Below, piece by piece: positions 61,288 through 64,000 of a stretch of DNA of 64,000 bases. Source of the stretch: Sunxiuqinia rutila (GTDB lineage: Bacteria > Bacteroidota > Bacteroidia > Bacteroidales > Prolixibacteraceae). Both the position numbers and the translations under genes were made by a program. The notes under the pieces are model-generated. The model searched no databases. It had not been told where the DNA came from and was given only the letters and a program-made list of their open reading frames with translations. The stretch spans positions 1 to 64,000 of the forward strand of contig NZ_JBNGOT010000017.1 of assembly GCF_050589705.1 (NCBI RefSeq), read 5' to 3'. Every line of letters starts with the position of its first letter. Within the stretch, counting starts at the first letter, position 1.

Positions 61288-61295
61288 CAAAAATA
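61288..61295 (-). promoter_or_regulatory. Bacteroidetes -7 box for the mutL run
   Basis: TATTTTTG on the minus strand, 25 bp before the start of the small membrane protein. Confidence 0.55.
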
Positions 61296-61375
61296 CAAAA
61301 ATCAAGCCAGATCATGAAGGGGCAATGGTAAAAAGTAAGAAAACTCCTGACTTACGGAGTGGAGCTAAAAATGCC

Positions 61376-62173
61376 CTAATTGAGTTGTTTTCCGCACTTT
61401 TTGCAGAAAATAGCATCGTTCTCATGTTGATCGTGCAAGCAGTGCGAACAGACTTGGGTGTTTGATTTTGATGAGGAGCGTATCATCTCGGCTGTGACAA
61501 TTCCGGTAGGAACTGCAATAATGGCATAACCCGCGATCATTAAGGCGCTGGCCAACATTTGTCCGGTAGGAGTTTGCGGTGAGATGTCGCCATAACCTAC
61601 AGTGGTCATGGTTACAATGGTCCAGTAAATACTCGTAGGAATGCTGGTAAAACCATTTTCTGGTCCTTCAATCAGGTACATTAGGGTGCCAACAATCACA
61701 ATGATGTTGAGCACGAAAAACAGGAATACAAATATTTTTTCGCGGCTTTGGGCGAGGGCTCGCCTTAGGTTGTTCCCAGCGGCGGTGTAGCGGTTAAGCT
61801 TCAGAATCCGAAAAACCCGAATAAGCCGAATGGCCCGGATGACGACTAAACTTTGGCTTCCGACAAAGAACAAGGTGAGGTAAGACGGGAGAACGGCCAG
61901 AAAATCGATGATGCCATAAAAGCTGAAGATGTATTTTGAGGGACGCTGAACGACCAGGATACGAAGCAGGTATTCGGCTGAAAAAAGGATCGTAATGATC
62001 CATTCCATGAGCCGCAAAGCTTCCCGGTGATCGGCATTGATGGAAGGAACACTCTCAAGCATGACCAGTGCGATGCTTAAAAGGATAACCACCAATAAAA
62101 CGACATCAAAGAGTTTTCCTTTTGGGGTGTCGGCTTCAAAAATTACCTCGTATACTTTTTGTTTTAACGTCAT
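61376..62173 (-). CDS. Voltage-gated potassium channel subunit with C-terminal zinc ribbon
   Basis: 265 residues. Four voltage-sensor helices include an S4-like R-A-I-R-L-I-R-V-F-R-I-L-K with regular arginines. A pore module has the selectivity filter T-M-T-T-V-G-Y-G-D and a final helix. The last 25 residues are C-S-H-C-L-H-D-Q then C-K-K-C-G, a four-cysteine zinc-ribbon tail of the kind seen in some bacterial channels, possibly for assembly or sensing. Potassium transport across the inner membrane is expected. It is divergent from yifB. Confidence 0.9.
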   Translation of the reverse strand: MTLKQKVYEVIFEADTPKGKLFDVVLLVVILLSIALVMLESVPSINADHREALRLMEWIITILFSAEYLLRILVVQRPSKYIFSFYGIIDFLAVLPSYLTLFFVGSQSLVVIRAIRLIRVFRILKLNRYTAAGNNLRRALAQSREKIFVFLFFVLNIIVIVGTLMYLIEGPENGFTSIPTSIYWTIVTMTTVGYGDISPQTPTGQMLASALMIAGYAIIAVPTGIVTAEMIRSSSKSNTQVCSHCLHDQHENDAIFCKKCGKQLN

Positions 62174-62292
62174 GTTTTTGAGCTTGAATAGCGTTTAAAG
62201 ATAGGAAAATGCCGGCTAGGAATAAAACTTGCAATTCACACTTAGTCCTTGTAAATTTATGTTTTGTATCGATATTTCCTAAATCCACTTCT

Positions 62293-63831
62293 ATGATGAT
62301 CAAAACTTTTGCTGCCGCGGTTCATGGAATAGATGCGACGACCATCACCATTGAAACCGATGTATCACAGGGAATTAAGTTTTTTCTGGTAGGACTGCCC
62401 GATAGCGCCGTTAAAGAAAGTCAGCAGCGTATTGAATCGGCTTTACGGTTGAATAACTTTAAATGGCCGCGCAAAAAAATCGTGATCAATATGGCACCGG
62501 CTGACATTCGAAAGGAAGGGTCAGCTTACGATCTTCCGTTGGCTATTGCCGTTCTGGCGGCTTCAGAGCAGTTGGTCTCGGAAAAGCTTGAGCGTTACCT
62601 GTTGATGGGAGAGTTGTCGTTGGATGGAACGCTTCAGCCCATAAAAGGAGCTTTGCCCATTGCGATTAAGGCACGCGAAGAAGGTTTTGAAGGGTTTATT
62701 CTTCCCAAAGAAAATGCCCGAGAGGCTGCTGTGGTAGATCAGCTGAAGGTTTATGGTGTGGAGAACTTGATGCAGGTTGTCGATTTTTTCAACAATGAAG
62801 GAGAACTGGAAGAAACAGTTGTCAATACGCGTGAAGAATTTTATCAGAAACTTAATGATACCGATTTGAATTTTTCGGATGTGAAAGGCCAGGAGAATGT
62901 AAAACGTGCCTTGGAAATATCTGCGGCGGGCGGACACAATGTGATCATGATTGGACCTCCAGGTGCGGGGAAAACAATGTTAGCCAAGCGGATTCCAACA
63001 ATCTTGCCTCCTTTTACCTTGCATGAGGCTTTGGAAACCACCAAAATTCATTCGGTTGTGGGAAAGATTGACCGGGATACTTCGCTGATGACCGAGCGTC
63101 CATTTCGTAGTCCGCACCACACCATATCTGATGTAGCGTTGGTAGGGGGTGGAACCTATCCACAGCCTGGCGAAATCAGTTTGGCACACAATGGCGTGTT
63201 GTTTTTAGATGAGTTGCCGGAGTTTAAACGGACTGTTTTGGAGGTGATGCGACAGCCGCTTGAAGATCGGCGAATAACTATTTCCCGGGCAAAGTTTTCA
63301 GTAGACTATCCAGCCAGTTTGATGTTGGTGGCCTCCATGAATCCGTGTCCTTGTGGGTATTACAATCATCCGACCAAGGAGTGCGTTTGTGCTCCGGGCA
63401 TGGTGCCGAAATACCTCAATAAAATATCTGGTCCATTGTTGGATCGGATTGACATTCATTTAGAAGTGGTGCCCGTTCCGTTCAAAAAATTATCCGAATT
63501 GGATGAGACCGAAAGTAGTGAAACAATTCGGGAGCGGGTGATTCATGCCCGTGAAATTCAATCTGTGCGCTATCGGGAAGTGGAGGGTGTATTTTGTAAT
63601 GCTCAAATGTCATCCCGGCAAATTCGCGACTATGTGGAGCTGGATGAAGCTAGCAATTCGTTGCTGAAAAATGCGATGGAGAAGTTGGGGCTTTCTGCCC
63701 GTGCTTATGATCGTATTCTGCGTGTGGCGCGCACCATTGCCGATCTGGATGATTCAAAACCCGTTGATGCCCACCATATTTCAGAAGCCATTCAATACCG
63801 GAGTTTGGATCGGGAGAATTGGGGAAGCTAA
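62293..63831 (+). CDS. yifB: YifB-family Mg-chelatase-like AAA+ ATPase
   Basis: 512 residues from the first of two adjacent ATGs at 62293; the frame upstream adds a 28-residue stretch unlike the family. The N-terminal ChlI-like domain has GIDATTITIETDVSQG and GLPDSAVKESQQR. The AAA+ domain has Walker A GPPGAGKTML, Walker B LFLDELPEF and the four-cysteine insert C-P-C-G-Y-Y and E-C-V-C-A-P. Also called ComM-like; in some bacteria it affects branch migration during natural transformation. A nearby TATGTTTTG (62256-62264) is one base off a perfect -7 box. Confidence 0.95.
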   Translation: MMIKTFAAAVHGIDATTITIETDVSQGIKFFLVGLPDSAVKESQQRIESALRLNNFKWPRKKIVINMAPADIRKEGSAYDLPLAIAVLAASEQLVSEKLERYLLMGELSLDGTLQPIKGALPIAIKAREEGFEGFILPKENAREAAVVDQLKVYGVENLMQVVDFFNNEGELEETVVNTREEFYQKLNDTDLNFSDVKGQENVKRALEISAAGGHNVIMIGPPGAGKTMLAKRIPTILPPFTLHEALETTKIHSVVGKIDRDTSLMTERPFRSPHHTISDVALVGGGTYPQPGEISLAHNGVLFLDELPEFKRTVLEVMRQPLEDRRITISRAKFSVDYPASLMLVASMNPCPCGYYNHPTKECVCAPGMVPKYLNKISGPLLDRIDIHLEVVPVPFKKLSELDETESSETIRERVIHAREIQSVRYREVEGVFCNAQMSSRQIRDYVELDEASNSLLKNAMEKLGLSARAYDRILRVARTIADLDDSKPVDAHHISEAIQYRSLDRENWGS

Positions 63832-63974
63832 CAGGCTCCAGTTTTTCGAAAATTAAAATAAAGTAACTTTTGACTAATTTGAAGCAATCCTGACAACAAT
63901 TGCTGTTCATTATAGTTAATACTCTTATTTTAGTCATTGCTTTTTTAAAAATCAAGCTAACCAAATTATTTACG

Positions 63975-64000
63975 ATGAAGAGTTATACTCGCCTTCCTTT
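63975..64000 (+). CDS. Possible 5' end of a gene cut by the window edge
   Basis: ATG at 63975 opens nine codons (M-K-S-Y-T-R-L-P-F) to the window end. Nothing can be said of the product. Spacing of 140 bp from yifB is compatible with a new gene, but the start is not proven. Confidence 0.3.

Overview
The window looks like chromosomal DNA of a member of the Bacteroidota (probably class Bacteroidia). The reasons are the many TAnnTTTG -7 promoter boxes with no strong Shine-Dalgarno sequences, outer-membrane lipoproteins with Bacteroidetes-type leaders, DUF5686/CarboxypepD_reg proteins, a PNGase F homologue and an LL-diaminopimelate aminotransferase. No 16S gene is present, so genus cannot be set. 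Most of the window reads at mid-forties %G+C by eye. The module at 881-6440 is near one third G+C and stands out as acquired DNA.

Region 1-11.2 kb is accessory. It opens with a 21-bp tandem repeat array (127-336). Next comes a two-gene AT-rich operon: a superfamily 2 helicase with a C-terminal PD-(D/E)XK-like nuclease, overlapping a 691-residue protein I could not assign with confidence. That protein has weak MID/PIWI-like features. The pair is bracketed by an inner direct repeat (782-850 / 6412-6480) and an outer inverted repeat (627-642 / 6565-6583), which together suggest a mobile defence cassette. After it come a surface lipoprotein, a lipoprotein built of twelve nearly identical 26-residue HEAT-like repeats, a GH33 sialidase, an unusual lipoprotein with a winged-helix-like segment, and a palindromic intergenic repeat.

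Region 11.2-35.2 kb is mostly conserved core. It holds xseBA; a MORN-type protein; trehalose synthesis (fused OtsA-OtsB) divergent from a GH15 hydrolase; dps divergent from oxyR; dnaK; a multipass acyltransferase; a predicted beta-barrel; panB; an RluA-type pseudouridine synthase; cytidine deaminase; a glucosaminidase with two LysM domains; fmt; ribBA; two overlapping glycosyltransferases; an LptF/LptG permease; a START-like protein; and a tRNA-Met(CAT).

Region 35.2-64 kb holds a secreted GH2 glycosidase, dapL, a CarboxypepD_reg protein, an S4-type pseudouridine synthase, and an ECF sigma factor with a membrane protein and a DUF5686 protein. It continues with era-der, a PNGase F-like enzyme, AIM24, YihY/BrkB and DUF4783 proteins, rlmH, and a very large NtrY-like histidine kinase. 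A conserved minus-strand run follows (small membrane protein, mutL, two rhomboids, arfB, YiiX-like hydrolase). The window closes with a potassium channel carrying a zinc ribbon, the yifB ATPase, and probably the first codons of another gene.

Functionally, sialidase, PNGase F and GH2 enzymes point to use of animal or other complex glycans. The trehalose and OxyR/Dps loci point to osmotic and peroxide stress handling. The strongest candidate for an undescribed system is the helicase-nuclease plus 691-residue protein operon with its nested flanking repeats.
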